A stretch of 64,000 nt of DNA from VRUE01 sp963703335 (GTDB lineage: Bacteria > Actinomycetota > Thermoleophilia > Solirubrobacterales > 70-9). The translations under genes were made by a program, and so were the position numbers. Position 1 is the stretch's first letter, and every line of letters starts with the position of its first letter. The stretch is from assembly GCA_963703335.1 (NCBI GenBank), contig OY969812.1:1922001-1986000 (forward strand), written 5' to 3'. The notes beneath the pieces are model-generated. The model had not been told where the DNA came from and did no database searches. It saw nothing but the letters and a program-made list of their open reading frames with translations. Shown here piece after piece: positions 43,109 through 52,386 of the stretch.

Positions 43109-43974
43109 TACAGCCTCCCTCCGGCCAAGGCGGGCACTTGGGCCTGTTCGGGACGAACCGCCGCCATTCGTTCGGCCCGGCGCTGCTGCCAGAGGACCAG
43201 GGAGACGGCAATCGTGAGCAGGAGGAAGAGCATGGTCGCCAGCACGTTCACCTGGACCGGGACGCCGCGCAGGCTGACTCCGTACACATAGAGCGGAAAG
43301 GTCACGGTCGTGCCCGAGTTGAAGTTGGAGATGACGAAGTCGTCGATCGAGAGCGAGAAGGCGAGCAGGGCGGCCGCGAGTATCCCCGGCGCCAGCAGGG
43401 GCAGGGTGACGGTGCGGAAGGTGGCGAGCGGGGTCGCGCCAAGGTCGGCGGCCGCCTCCTCGAGATGGCGGTCGAAGCCGATCAGCCGCGAGCGCACGAC
43501 GACGACGACGAAGCTGATCGAGAACATCACGTGGGCGATCAGCAGTGTGCCGAAGCCGAGCGCGAACGTGTAGTAGATGAACATCGAGAGCAGCGAAGCG
43601 CCGATCACCACCTCGGGCGTCGCCATCGGGATCACGATCAGCAGGTTGGTCAACCGCCTGCCGCGGAATCGGTGGCGGACCAGGGCGATTGCCATCAACG
43701 TCCCGATCACGGTCGAGATAGCGGTCGCAATGGCGGCCAGCCGCAGGCTGGTCAAGAGCGCTTCGTTCAGCTCGGGTAGCGAGAAGGCGCTCGACCAGTA
43801 CTCGGTGGTGAAGCCGTGGTCGAGGCCGAAGGTGAGTTTTCCCTTCGGCGTGGCGCCGAAGGAGAAGACGGCGATGACGACGATCGGGATCAGCATGTAG
43901 GCGACGGCGAGAACTGCGTAGATCGGCAGCGCGTTGCGCCGCAGCCAGACCCAGGCGCGAGACAGGGAAGCCAT
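43108..43974 (-). CDS. potC: spermidine/putrescine-type ABC transporter, permease
   Basis: 288 aa from ATG 43974. Six membrane helices and the EAA loop 'LEEAAADLGATPLATFRTVTLPLLAPG', recognised here in short parts, that contacts the ATPase. N-terminal 'LPIYAVLAVAYMLIPIVVIAVFSF' and the 'SIDDFVISNF' segment are typical of PotC. It follows potB after 1 bp. Confidence 0.92.
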   Translation of the reverse strand: MASLSRAWVWLRRNALPIYAVLAVAYMLIPIVVIAVFSFGATPKGKLTFGLDHGFTTEYWSSAFSLPELNEALLTSLRLAAIATAISTVIGTLMAIALVRHRFRGRRLTNLLIVIPMATPEVVIGASLLSMFIYYTFALGFGTLLIAHVMFSISFVVVVVRSRLIGFDRHLEEAAADLGATPLATFRTVTLPLLAPGILAAALLAFSLSIDDFVISNFNSGTTVTFPLYVYGVSLRGVPVQVNVLATMLFLLLTIAVSLVLWQQRRAERMAAVRPEQAQVPALAGGRL

Positions 43975-43975
43975 C

Positions 43976-44845
43976 TCAGGCTGTCTCCTCGTCCTCGTCG
44001 CCCATGAAGGCGCCGGTTCCCGCGAAGCGGATGTAGACGGTGACGATGGCGAGGATCAGCGCCATCATCAGGAAGGAGAGCGCCGCCGCCTCCGGGTAGT
44101 TGCGCTGGCTCAGGTAGAGCGACTGGATCACGTTGCCGACCATCGCCTGTCCGGTGCCGCCGAGGATCTGGGCGTTGATGTAGTCGCCGAAGGCAGGGAT
44201 GAAGGTGAGCAGGACGCCGGCGACGATCCCTGGCATCGTCAACGGCAGGGTCACTTTGAGGAAGGCCTGCCGCGAGGAAGAGTAGAGGTCCTTCGCCGCC
44301 TCGATCAGGCGCAGGTCGAGCCGCTCCAGGTTGGCGTAGAGCGGCAGGACCATGAAGGGAAGGAAGTTGTAGGTGAGGCCGGCGATCACCCCGCCAGAGG
44401 TCGCCAGGACCCGGCCGTCGGGAGGGACGAGCGAGAGGGTCTGCAAGACGCTGACCACGGGGCTCGAGTCGCTGAGGATCGTCTTCCAGGCGATCGTGCG
44501 GATCAGGTAGGTGGTGAAGAAGGGCGCGATCACCGCGAACAGCAACAGCAGCTTGAAGCGGCCGGCGCGGAAGGCGATCGCGTAGGCGAGGGGGTAGGCG
44601 ATCAGCAGGGCCAGCAGCGTCGCCGTGCCGGCGTAGAAGAAGGAACGAACGATTTGCTCGGTGTGGCCGGAGAGGGAGTCGGGGAAGTTCGACCACGCCC
44701 AGTCAAAGGTGTAGCCGGTGGTGAGCGAGCCCGAACGCAGTGCCAGTTCACCCATGAAGTACATCGGCACGACGAAGAAGACGACGAGCCAAAGCAGGCC
44801 TGGTCCCAGTAGCCAATAAGGGACCAGACGCTGTTTCAGGCTCAT
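43976..44845 (-). CDS. potB: spermidine/putrescine-type ABC transporter, permease
   Basis: 289 aa from ATG 44845. Six predicted helices; 'VPYWLLGPGLLWLVVFFVVP' at the start, 'TTYLIRTIAWKTIL', EAA loop 'IEAAKDLYSSSRQAFLKVTL', and 'FGDYINAQILGGTGQAMVGN' are all typical of PotB. It forms the channel with PotC. It starts 4 bp after the potD stop. Confidence 0.92.
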   Translation of the reverse strand: MSLKQRLVPYWLLGPGLLWLVVFFVVPMYFMGELALRSGSLTTGYTFDWAWSNFPDSLSGHTEQIVRSFFYAGTATLLALLIAYPLAYAIAFRAGRFKLLLLFAVIAPFFTTYLIRTIAWKTILSDSSPVVSVLQTLSLVPPDGRVLATSGGVIAGLTYNFLPFMVLPLYANLERLDLRLIEAAKDLYSSSRQAFLKVTLPLTMPGIVAGVLLTFIPAFGDYINAQILGGTGQAMVGNVIQSLYLSQRNYPEAAALSFLMMALILAIVTVYIRFAGTGAFMGDEDEETA

Positions 44846-44849
44846 GCGC

Positions 44850-45992
44850 TCATCCAGTCAAGACGTCCTGCCAGGCTTCGTTGACCCGTTCCAGTTCCGG
44901 TGGCGTGATCTGGCCTGTGCAGTTGCGGGTGAACTCTTCGGTCGGGAAGACGATCTCGCTTTTCGCGAGTTCCGATCCCCGTTTTTCGAGGAGCTCCTTG
45001 ACGCCCTGCACCGGCGAGATGTATTCGACGTATTCGGTTATATCGACCGCTACGTCGGGCCGGTAGACGAAGTCCATCCAGGCGAGCGCCGCGGCGGTGT
45101 TGGGGGCTCCCACCGGGATCACCATGTTTTCCGACCACCTCGTGCAACCCTCGGTCGGCATCCGCCATTCGGCGTTCTCGTTTTCGATCAGCGAGGCGTC
45201 GCCCGACCAGCCGATCGCCGCGACGAGGTTGCCCGCTGTCAGGTCCTCGGTGTACTCGTTGCCGGTGAAGCGGCGGATCTGCCCGGAGCTGGCGGCGTCG
45301 CCGAGTTTGTCGATCGCGTCGAGCCACTGCTCGGCGCTCGCCTGCGCCGGGTCGACGCCTTCGGCGAGCATGACCAGAGCCGGGGTTTCGCGCAGTTCGT
45401 CCAGCATCGTCACCTTGCCCTTGTATTTCGGGTCGAAGAGGTCGTTGACCGAACGAATCTCGGGTGCCTTGGAGGTGTCGACCCAGATCCCGGTCATGCC
45501 GCCCTGCCACGGCACCGAGAACTTGCGTTCCGGGTCGAACGCCGGACTCTCGAGGCTAGGCAAGAGGTTCTCGAAGACCGTCGGCAGGTCGCCGTGGTCG
45601 ATCTCCTGCAGGTAGCCGAGGTCGTGCATCTGCTTCGCCATGTAGTCGGCGACGACGAAGATGCTGCGGCCGCCCGATTCGCCCTGTTCGAGCTGAGGCT
45701 GCAGCTTGCCGAAGAAGCCGTCGTTCGAGTTGATGTCCTCGATGTAGTCGACGTCGACGCCCGTCTCTTTTTCGAACTCGGCAACCGTCCCTTTCGGGCC
45801 GGGATCGATGTAGCCAGGCCAGTTGGAGATCGTCAGGGCGCCGCTTGCCGGCCCCCCTTTGGCTGTCGTCACCTCTGCGTCGCTGCCACCGCCCACGGTG
45901 TCGTCGCCGCAGGCGGCGATCCCGAGGGCCACAAGTGCCACGGCGATCGTCGTGGCAAGCCTCGCCAGACCGCTTTGCCTTGCACTTCTCAT
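44850..45992 (-). CDS. potD: polyamine ABC transporter, substrate-binding lipoprotein
   Basis: 380 aa from ATG 45992, where the lipoprotein signal starts ('ALGIAACGDD', lipidated Cys about residue 28); the open frame further upstream overlaps potA. Mature sequence: 'LTISNWPGYIDP' and 'VDYIEDINSNDGFFGKL' near the start, 'VPWQGGMTGIWVDTS', and 'EYVEYISPVQGVKELL' as in PotD/PotF. It captures putrescine, spermidine or a related cation outside the membrane. It begins 1 bp after the potA stop. Confidence 0.92.
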   Translation of the reverse strand: MRSARQSGLARLATTIAVALVALGIAACGDDTVGGGSDAEVTTAKGGPASGALTISNWPGYIDPGPKGTVAEFEKETGVDVDYIEDINSNDGFFGKLQPQLEQGESGGRSIFVVADYMAKQMHDLGYLQEIDHGDLPTVFENLLPSLESPAFDPERKFSVPWQGGMTGIWVDTSKAPEIRSVNDLFDPKYKGKVTMLDELRETPALVMLAEGVDPAQASAEQWLDAIDKLGDAASSGQIRRFTGNEYTEDLTAGNLVAAIGWSGDASLIENENAEWRMPTEGCTRWSENMVIPVGAPNTAAALAWMDFVYRPDVAVDITEYVEYISPVQGVKELLEKRGSELAKSEIVFPTEEFTRNCTGQITPPELERVNEAWQDVLTG

Positions 45993-45993
45993 C

Positions 45994-47172
45994 TCAGTCA
46001 CCTTCTCTCGTCGCCTGCAGCTCGGCGCCGCTCCGCTCGCCGCGCTCGTCACCGCTGAAGCTCGTACCCGCCCCCGATTCGCGCACAACATGCATGTGCT
46101 CGGGCTCCCAGGAGAGCGCCACCCGAACGCCGGCGCCGGGAAGCTCACGCCGCTCCGCCTCACTGGCGTTGGGGACGAGCACCGTCATCCGCACGCCCTC
46201 GCCGAGGTCGACGCCGATCTGCGTCGCAGTGCCCAGGTAGAGCGAGCTCTCGACGATGCCCTCGACCCGGGGCATGCCGTTGGCTAGCGGCCCGCCGCTT
46301 CCCTCGGTCGCGTCGATGTGCAGCTTCTCCGGCCGCACCACGGCGTGGCAGCGCTCCCTGACGGCGAGCCCGCTGGTTGCGGCTCGCACCACCGGCCCCT
46401 GGTCGAGCCGTACTTCGCCGTCGCCGTCGACGCTTGCCGGCATTAGATTGGAGACTCCGATGAAGCCGGCGACGAAGGTGGTCGCCGGACGCTCGTAGAC
46501 ATCCTCGGGGTCGGCGACCTGTTCGACCCTGCCGCGATCCATCACCGCGATTCGGTCGCTCATCGTCAGCGCCTCCTCCTGGTCGTGAGTGACGTAGACG
46601 AAGGTGATCCCCACCTCGCGCTGGATTCGCTTCAGCTCGATCTGCAGGCCCTTGCGCAGCTTCAGGTCCAGTGCTCCCAGGGGCTCGTCGAGCAGCAGCA
46701 CCTTGGGAAGGTTGACCAGCGCCCGGGCCAGCGCCACTCGCTGCTGTTGGCCTCCGGAGAGTTGCGCCGGGCGCCGCTTCGCCTCGGCGCTGAGGCCGAC
46801 CCGCTCGAGCTCGGCGGCAACGCGGCGGCCGATCTCCCGCCTGGGCACGTGCTTGCGCCGCAGGCCGAAGGCGACGTTGTCCTCGACGCTGAGGTGTGGG
46901 AAGAGCGCGTAGCTCTGGAAGACGGTGTTGGTGGGGCGGCGGTGGGGCGGCAGCCCCGCCACGTCGGCGCCCTCGATCCGGATCTCACCCTCGCTCGGCT
47001 GCTCGAAGCCGGCCACCATCCGCAGCGTCGTCGTCTTGCCGCAGCCGCTTGGCCCGAGCAGGGTGAAGAACTCGCCGCCGGTCAGCTCCAGACTGAGGCC
47101 GTCCACGGCTACCAAGTCATCGAAGCGCTTAGTCACGCCCTGTAGCTCGACGCTTGGGGTACTGCTTTTCAT
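45994..47172 (-). CDS. potA: polyamine ABC transporter, ATP-binding subunit
   Basis: 392 aa from ATG 47172. Walker A 'GPSGCGKTTT' (about 40-49), Q-loop 'TVFQSYALFPHLSV', signature 'LSGGQQQR', Walker B 'VLLLDEPLGALD', H-loop 'VTHDQEEAL', and a C-terminal TOBE domain. It energises PotBC. As the first gene of the minus-strand pot operon (potA-potD-potB-potC-mmsA), it is preceded by a 52-bp gap after the stress-protein gene. Confidence 0.93.
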   Translation of the reverse strand: MKSSTPSVELQGVTKRFDDLVAVDGLSLELTGGEFFTLLGPSGCGKTTTLRMVAGFEQPSEGEIRIEGADVAGLPPHRRPTNTVFQSYALFPHLSVEDNVAFGLRRKHVPRREIGRRVAAELERVGLSAEAKRRPAQLSGGQQQRVALARALVNLPKVLLLDEPLGALDLKLRKGLQIELKRIQREVGITFVYVTHDQEEALTMSDRIAVMDRGRVEQVADPEDVYERPATTFVAGFIGVSNLMPASVDGDGEVRLDQGPVVRAATSGLAVRERCHAVVRPEKLHIDATEGSGGPLANGMPRVEGIVESSLYLGTATQIGVDLGEGVRMTVLVPNASEAERRELPGAGVRVALSWEPEHMHVVRESGAGTSFSGDERGERSGAELQATREGD

Positions 47173-47224
47173 TTCACTCCCTCGACGTTTACACGACGGT
47201 GGAGCCTCCCACTAGAAGTTAGCG

Positions 47225-47644
47225 CTACCCGCTTGCGGGCACGACAAGCACGGGCCGCCGGGCGAGGTGCAGCAGCTTGTAGGGAGTCGAGCCGATGATC
47301 ATGCCCTTCAGGGGCGCTTCGCCATAGCTGCCGACGACGATCATGCGCGCGTCGCGTGCCTCCGCGACATCGACGATCGCCTGCGAGGCCTTCTTGGCGA
47401 CAAGCTCGACCTCGACCTCGGTCCCAGCCGCTTCTGCCTGGTGCTGCGCCTCGCTCAGCACCTTCGCGCCCCGTTCTTCGACCGCGTCCTCGTGTTCGGC
47501 GATCTCGCCGCCCCAGAGCCCCGGCGGCGAGTAACCGAAGACGACGACCACCTCATCGCCCAGCGCCTTCGCCGTGCGCAGCCCCTCGTCGAGCGCTGCC
47601 CGGCTGCAATCCGAGCCGTCGTATCCGACCACTATCTGGCTCAT
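47225..47644 (-). CDS. universal stress protein (UspA family)
   Basis: 139 aa from ATG 47644. 'IVVGYDGSDCSRAALDEGL' at the N-terminus and 'VGSYGEAPLKGMIIGSTPYKL' (parts of G-2x-G-9x-G-S/T) give the ATP-binding UspA fold. It is 1 bp from the permease stop, so it is co-transcribed with the amine/amino-acid permease; UspA domains coupled to APC transporters are common. Confidence 0.9.
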   Translation of the reverse strand: MSQIVVGYDGSDCSRAALDEGLRTAKALGDEVVVVFGYSPPGLWGGEIAEHEDAVEERGAKVLSEAQHQAEAAGTEVEVELVAKKASQAIVDVAEARDARMIVVGSYGEAPLKGMIIGSTPYKLLHLARRPVLVVPASG

Positions 47645-47645
47645 C

Positions 47646-49205
47646 TCAGTCTCCCTTCCGGTCTCCGGCGGCGATCGGCTCCGGCGGCAACTCGGCTTCG
47701 CCCTCGAGGAACCCGGCGGGAACCACCTCAGGCCTGCGCTTGAAGAAGGCCGGCATCTTGCGCCACTGCACGAACATCAGCAACACGCCGAGCACGAGGA
47801 AGAAGATCGCGATTACAAGAGGCGGTCCGATCCCGAACCAGGAGTTGCCCGATTCGGAGTTGGCCGGATCGGAGAGTTCGATCGCGTTCTTGATCAGCAG
47901 GTAGAAGAGGATCACGCCGCCCAGGAACGGCCCCGCCCCGATGAAGAAGAAGTTCTTGACGCTGCGCAGCAGCTCGCGCCGGTAATAGACCGCGCAGGCA
48001 AAGCCGGTGAGGCCGATGTAGAAGGAGATCATCAGACCCAGCGCCGCCAGCGAGTCGAAGAGGATGTCTTCGCTGACCAACGTGAGGCCGACGTACCAGA
48101 GGATCGAGGCCACGCCCATCAGCACGGTCGAGATGTGGGGAGTGAGGAAGCGGGGGTGGACCTTGCCGAGGCTCTTCGGCATCGCATTGGCGCGCGCCAT
48201 CGAGAGCGTGGTACGGGCGGTCGGCAGGATCGTGGTCTGGGTCGAGGCCGCGGCTGAGGAGAGCACGGCGATGATCAGGATCTTGTCCAGTGGCGATCCG
48301 AAGACCTCGGTGCCCAGCGAGCTGAGCACGTCTTCCTGATTTTCGACCAGCTGGTCAACGCCGGCGTAGGCCTGGGCTGCGACCGCGACGATGATGTAGA
48401 TGCCGAGCAGGATCAGCGTGCTGACCACGGTTGCGCGTCCCGGCGCCTCGTCGGGATTTTCGGTCTCCTCGTTGACGGTCGCCGTCGTATCCCAGCCCCA
48501 GTAGATGAAGACCGCCAGCAGCATCCCGGCGGAGATCTCACTGGGGCTGAGGCTGAACGGGTTGATCCAGGAGAGACTCGGATCGATTGAGCCGGCAAGG
48601 GCATCGCCGGAATAGACCTTGACCAGGGCGACCACGGCGAAGATCGCCAGGGTGATGATCTCCGCTGCCAGCAGGCCGACCTGGGTGCGCGCAGAGAGCT
48701 CGATCCCGATCACGACGATCGCGGTCATGATCGCGATCCAGACCACCCCGACCGCGGTCACTGCCGCGGTGGATTCGGCGGCCGAGGTCCAGCTGAAGAG
48801 TTCGAAGGTATAGAGGCCGGCGATCTGGGCTAGGTTGGCCATCACGATCACATCGGCGACGACGATTGTCCAGCCGGCGATCCAGCCCAGCTGCGGGCCC
48901 ATTGCCTTGGTCACCCAGGAGAAGCTGGTGCCGCAGTCCGGGTCGGCCTTGTTCATGTAGTAGTAGCCGGCGGCGACCAGGAACATCGGGATGAAGCTGA
49001 TCAGCAGGATCGCCGGCGACTGCAGGGCGACGGCGGCGGCGATGAAGCCGAGTGTCGCGGCGAGGCTGTAGCCCGGTGCGGTCGAGGCGACGCCGATGAC
49101 GACGCTGGAGACGAAACCGATCGCGTTCTTCTTCAGGCCCTTGTCGCCACTGCTGGGGACCGGCGAGGCGTTTGCTCTGGACGAGGGGACCGCTGTGCTC
49201 TCCAT
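47646..49205 (-). CDS. APC family amino acid/amine permease
   Basis: 519 aa from ATG 49205, chosen because 'AAGGAGGAGGA' lies directly before it; upstream in-frame ATGs at 49235 and 49298 lack this. About twelve membrane helices. 'IGVASTAPGYSLAATLG' is the helix-1 substrate loop of the APC superfamily, and 'VFIYWGWDTTATVNEETENP' the conserved helix-6/7 loop. Likely substrates are amino acids, GABA or beta-alanine, given the neighbours (compare BauD of beta-alanine catabolism). It diverges from the aminotransferase. Confidence 0.88.
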   Translation of the reverse strand: MESTAVPSSRANASPVPSSGDKGLKKNAIGFVSSVVIGVASTAPGYSLAATLGFIAAAVALQSPAILLISFIPMFLVAAGYYYMNKADPDCGTSFSWVTKAMGPQLGWIAGWTIVVADVIVMANLAQIAGLYTFELFSWTSAAESTAAVTAVGVVWIAIMTAIVVIGIELSARTQVGLLAAEIITLAIFAVVALVKVYSGDALAGSIDPSLSWINPFSLSPSEISAGMLLAVFIYWGWDTTATVNEETENPDEAPGRATVVSTLILLGIYIIVAVAAQAYAGVDQLVENQEDVLSSLGTEVFGSPLDKILIIAVLSSAAASTQTTILPTARTTLSMARANAMPKSLGKVHPRFLTPHISTVLMGVASILWYVGLTLVSEDILFDSLAALGLMISFYIGLTGFACAVYYRRELLRSVKNFFFIGAGPFLGGVILFYLLIKNAIELSDPANSESGNSWFGIGPPLVIAIFFLVLGVLLMFVQWRKMPAFFKRRPEVVPAGFLEGEAELPPEPIAAGDRKGD

Positions 49206-49314
49206 TCCTCCTCCTTCCGTCGATCCGCCGCTCATATCCACGGCGACCGCTTCAAAGTAGGCCCGCCCGACGATCTGCACAAGTTGCAAATGCCCCAAAT
49301 GTCCAAGCGGTCCT

Positions 49315-49329
49315 TGTACGATCTGTACA
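49315..49329. promoter_or_regulatory. candidate operator TGTAC-N5-GTACA
   Basis: TGTAC (49315-49319), five bases, GTACA (49325-49329), in the 218-bp divergent region between permease and aminotransferase. The likely binder is the neighbouring PucR protein or a general regulator. The rest of the region is otherwise unremarkable, relatively AT-rich and presumably holds both promoters. Confidence 0.4.
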
Positions 49330-49423
49330 TGTCAGTGTTCGTGACTCTCCCAAGCGAACATTGCAAGTGCGCTATACCCCATCTAGCGTTATCCATATCG
49401 TCGTAGCATGAGAGGAGACTGAG

Positions 49424-50821
49424 ATGGCCGTTGTGTCGCGACCGGACTCGGCACCGGACTCGGCAAGCAGCTCCGGCCTGCAGGAGATGGCTCGCCGCCA
49501 CCTCTGGCTGCATTTCTCGCGGATGGGTTCTTACAGCGCCGAGCACGAGATCCCGATCATCACTCGCGCCGACGGCTGTTACGTCTACGACGACCATGGC
49601 AACCGCTACCTCGACGGCCTCTCTGGCCTCTTCTGCGTCAACTCGGGTCACGGTCGCAGCGAGCTCGGCGAAGCGGCCGCGCGCCAGCTCGAGGAGCTTG
49701 ACTTCTACACCCTCTGGAGCTACGCACATCCGCGCGCGATTGAGCTGGCGGCGCGACTCGCCTCGCTCGCCCCAGGCGACCTCAACCGCGTCTTCTTCAC
49801 CTCGGGCGGCTCGGAGTCGGTTGAGTCGGCGCTGAAGCTCGCCCGCAATTATCACCGCGCACTCGGCAAAGGTCAGAAGCACAAGGTGATCGCCCGCGAG
49901 ATCGCCTACCACGGCACCACGCTCGGCGCCCTCTCCGCTACTGGCATCACCGAGCTGCGCTCGCAGTTCGAGCCGCTCACCCCCGGCGGCTGCCACGTCC
50001 CCAACACCAACCTCTACCGCTGGCCAGCGGACCGTCACCCGCTCTGGGCGGCGACCGCGATCGAGGAGCGGATCCAGTTCGAGGGACCGGACACGGTCGC
50101 CGCGGTGATCCTCGAGCCGGTTCAGAATGCCGGCGGCTGCTTCGTCCCGCCTGACGGCTATTTCGAGCGTGTGCGCGAGATCTGCGACCGCTACGACGTG
50201 CTGCTGATCTCCGACGAGGTGATCTGCGCCTGGGGCCGCCTCGGTCACTACTTCGGCTGCGAACGCTTCGGCTACGTGCCGGACATCATCACCGTCGCCA
50301 AGGCGCTGACTTCGGCCTACGCGCCGATGGGCGCGCTGATCGCCTCCGATGCTGTCGCCGCGCCGTTCATGGAGGGCGACGCCTCCTTCGCCCACGGCTT
50401 CACCTTCGCCGGGCACCCCGTCTCCTCGGCGGTGGCGATGGCCAACCTCGACATCTACGAGCGCGAGGACCTCTGCGGCCACGTGCTCGCCAAGGAGGGC
50501 GAGTTCCGCCAGATGCTGGAGACGCTGCACGACATCCCGATCGTCGGCGACGTGCGAGGCGCCGGCTTCTTCCAGGCAATCGAGCTGGTCAAGGACCGCG
50601 AGACCAAAGAAACCTTCGGCGACGAGGAGGCCGAGGAGCTGCTGCGCGGGTTCCTCTCGGCCGAGCTCTACAAGCGCGGCTTGATCTGTCGCGCCGACGA
50701 TCGCGGCGACCCGGTGGTGCAGCTGGCGCCGCCGCTGATCGCCGACACGGAGCAGTTCGAAGAAATCCACGACGTCCTGCACGGCGTCCTGAGCGAGGCC
50801 TGGGAGCGGGTCGGACGATAG
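49424..50821 (+). CDS. class III aminotransferase (omega-amine/beta-alanine:pyruvate type)
   Basis: 465 aa from ATG 49424, with AGGAGA upstream. PLP fold I class III: 'LDGLSGLFCVNSGHGRSEL', 'FFTSGGSESVESALKLARNY', 'YHGTTLGALSATG', 'LLISDEVICAWGRLGHYFG' (Asp for the PLP ring), and lysine in 'ITVAKALTSAYAPMGA'. Nearest relatives are putrescine- and beta-alanine-pyruvate transaminases (SpuC/BauA). With pyruvate as acceptor it makes alanine plus an aldehyde; the downstream alanine dehydrogenase fits this. 8 bp separates it from the PucR gene. Confidence 0.88.
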   Translation: MAVVSRPDSAPDSASSSGLQEMARRHLWLHFSRMGSYSAEHEIPIITRADGCYVYDDHGNRYLDGLSGLFCVNSGHGRSELGEAAARQLEELDFYTLWSYAHPRAIELAARLASLAPGDLNRVFFTSGGSESVESALKLARNYHRALGKGQKHKVIAREIAYHGTTLGALSATGITELRSQFEPLTPGGCHVPNTNLYRWPADRHPLWAATAIEERIQFEGPDTVAAVILEPVQNAGGCFVPPDGYFERVREICDRYDVLLISDEVICAWGRLGHYFGCERFGYVPDIITVAKALTSAYAPMGALIASDAVAAPFMEGDASFAHGFTFAGHPVSSAVAMANLDIYEREDLCGHVLAKEGEFRQMLETLHDIPIVGDVRGAGFFQAIELVKDRETKETFGDEEAEELLRGFLSAELYKRGLICRADDRGDPVVQLAPPLIADTEQFEEIHDVLHGVLSEAWERVGR

Positions 50822-50829
50822 GCGGCCGC

Positions 50830-52386
50830 GTGCTCACCGTCCAAAGCCTGCTTGACGAACTCGACCTTGAGCTTGCGGCGGGTGCAAGCGCGGCCGAAGC
50901 CCCGGTGCGCTGGGTCCACATCTCCGAGCTTGAAGACCCGACCCCGTGGCTCTCCGGTGGGGAGTTGATGCTGACCACCGGGATCCCCCTTGGCAGCGCC
51001 GCAAAACAACGTGCCTTCATCAAGTTGCTCGCCGATCACAACCTCGCCGGACTCGGCTTTGGCACCGGCTTCAACCACGACAAATTGCCGAAAGCGTTGG
51101 TCGAGGAGGCAAAGAAACGCGACTTCCCGCTCTTTGAGGTCCCCTACTCGACGCCGTTCATCGCGATCACCGAGAAGGCCTTTGCTCGCCTCGTTAACGA
51201 GCAGTACGAGGTGCTGCAGCGCGGCATCGCCGTGCAGCGGCGGCTCGAGCGCCTGGTCCTGGAAGAGCGCGGTTTGGAGGAGATCGTGGCGACGATCGCC
51301 TCTGCAGTGGGCGGCACGGTGGCGATCCTCGGTGGCCGCGGCGAGCGCCTCGCCGGGCGCGGCTTCCGCCGCCAGCTCTCCGCCGAGGCGGTAAACGCGA
51401 TCCGCGAGGAAGCGCTGCGCCATACCGCTGACGGACATCCCTTCGTCCCGGCCCACCCAGCGGTCGCCGGCCGTGCCCTGGCCCACCCGGTGATCTCGCC
51501 GGGCGGTGGCCCGCCGCAGGCCTGGGTCGTGATCGTGCGCGACTCCGGCGGCCTTGGAGATTTCGAGCGGTTGATCCTGCAGCAAGCGGTCGCCGTCGTA
51601 GCGTTGGAGCTGATGCGCCGCCGCGTCGCCCGCGAGACCGAGCGCCGCCTTGCCGGCGACGTGCTGGCCGGTGCGCTTGGCGGACGCCTCGATCCGACCG
51701 AGCTGCGCCGCCGGCTCGAGCCTTTCGGCATCGGCGACGAAGCAGCCGTGCTGGTCTTCGCCCTCGATGATCCTGCTGCTGCTGAGGGAGCCCTGGAGCG
51801 GGCGCTGGCAGCCGATGCCTGTCCGGCCGTGGTGGCGCCGCACGCGAGCGGCCGCCGGGAGCTGCTCTGCGCAGTCGTCGACGCTGCCGACCGCGACCCG
51901 GTCGACCTAGCGGCCGATGCCCGCAAAGCGCTGATCAAAGACCGCGGCGTCGTCCGCGCCGCGGCAAGTCGCCCGGCGCCGCCGGAGGACCTGCGCCACT
52001 CATTCCACGAGGCCCGCTGCGCGCTCGAGGCGACCGCGATCGAGAATGGCAGCGCGCCGGAGGTCGCCTCGTGGCGAGACCTCGGCGCCTTCACCCTGTT
52101 GCTCTCGATTCAGGATGACGATGCGCTGAAGCTCTACTGCGACAGCGTGCTGGGTCCGATCGAGGGCGGGGACGAGGAGTACGGCGGCGAGCTGCTGCGC
52201 TCGCTGGAGGCCTTCATCGAGCAGAACGGCCAGTGGGAGAAAGCGGCCCGCCAGGTCTACTGCCATCGCCACACGCTGCGCTACCGGATGCGCAAAGTCG
52301 AAGAGCTGACCGGCCGCGATCTCTCGCGCGCCCACGACCGGATCGAGTTCTGGCTGGCGATCCGCGCCCGGGAGCTCGTCGCGTGA
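50830..52386 (+). CDS. PucR family transcriptional regulator
   Basis: 518 aa from GTG 50830. The N-terminal purine-catabolism regulatory (PucR) domain (about 1-125: 'VRWVHISELEDPTPWLSGGELMLTTG' in parts), a GGDEF-like middle domain (CdaR_GGDEF), and a C-terminal HTH 'CHRHTLRYRMRKVEELTG'. Such proteins control uptake and breakdown of purines, amino acids or amines. It is sandwiched between the aminotransferase and alanine dehydrogenase genes in one operon and is the likely local activator. Confidence 0.92.
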   Translation: MLTVQSLLDELDLELAAGASAAEAPVRWVHISELEDPTPWLSGGELMLTTGIPLGSAAKQRAFIKLLADHNLAGLGFGTGFNHDKLPKALVEEAKKRDFPLFEVPYSTPFIAITEKAFARLVNEQYEVLQRGIAVQRRLERLVLEERGLEEIVATIASAVGGTVAILGGRGERLAGRGFRRQLSAEAVNAIREEALRHTADGHPFVPAHPAVAGRALAHPVISPGGGPPQAWVVIVRDSGGLGDFERLILQQAVAVVALELMRRRVARETERRLAGDVLAGALGGRLDPTELRRRLEPFGIGDEAAVLVFALDDPAAAEGALERALAADACPAVVAPHASGRRELLCAVVDAADRDPVDLAADARKALIKDRGVVRAAASRPAPPEDLRHSFHEARCALEATAIENGSAPEVASWRDLGAFTLLLSIQDDDALKLYCDSVLGPIEGGDEEYGGELLRSLEAFIEQNGQWEKAARQVYCHRHTLRYRMRKVEELTGRDLSRAHDRIEFWLAIRARELVA

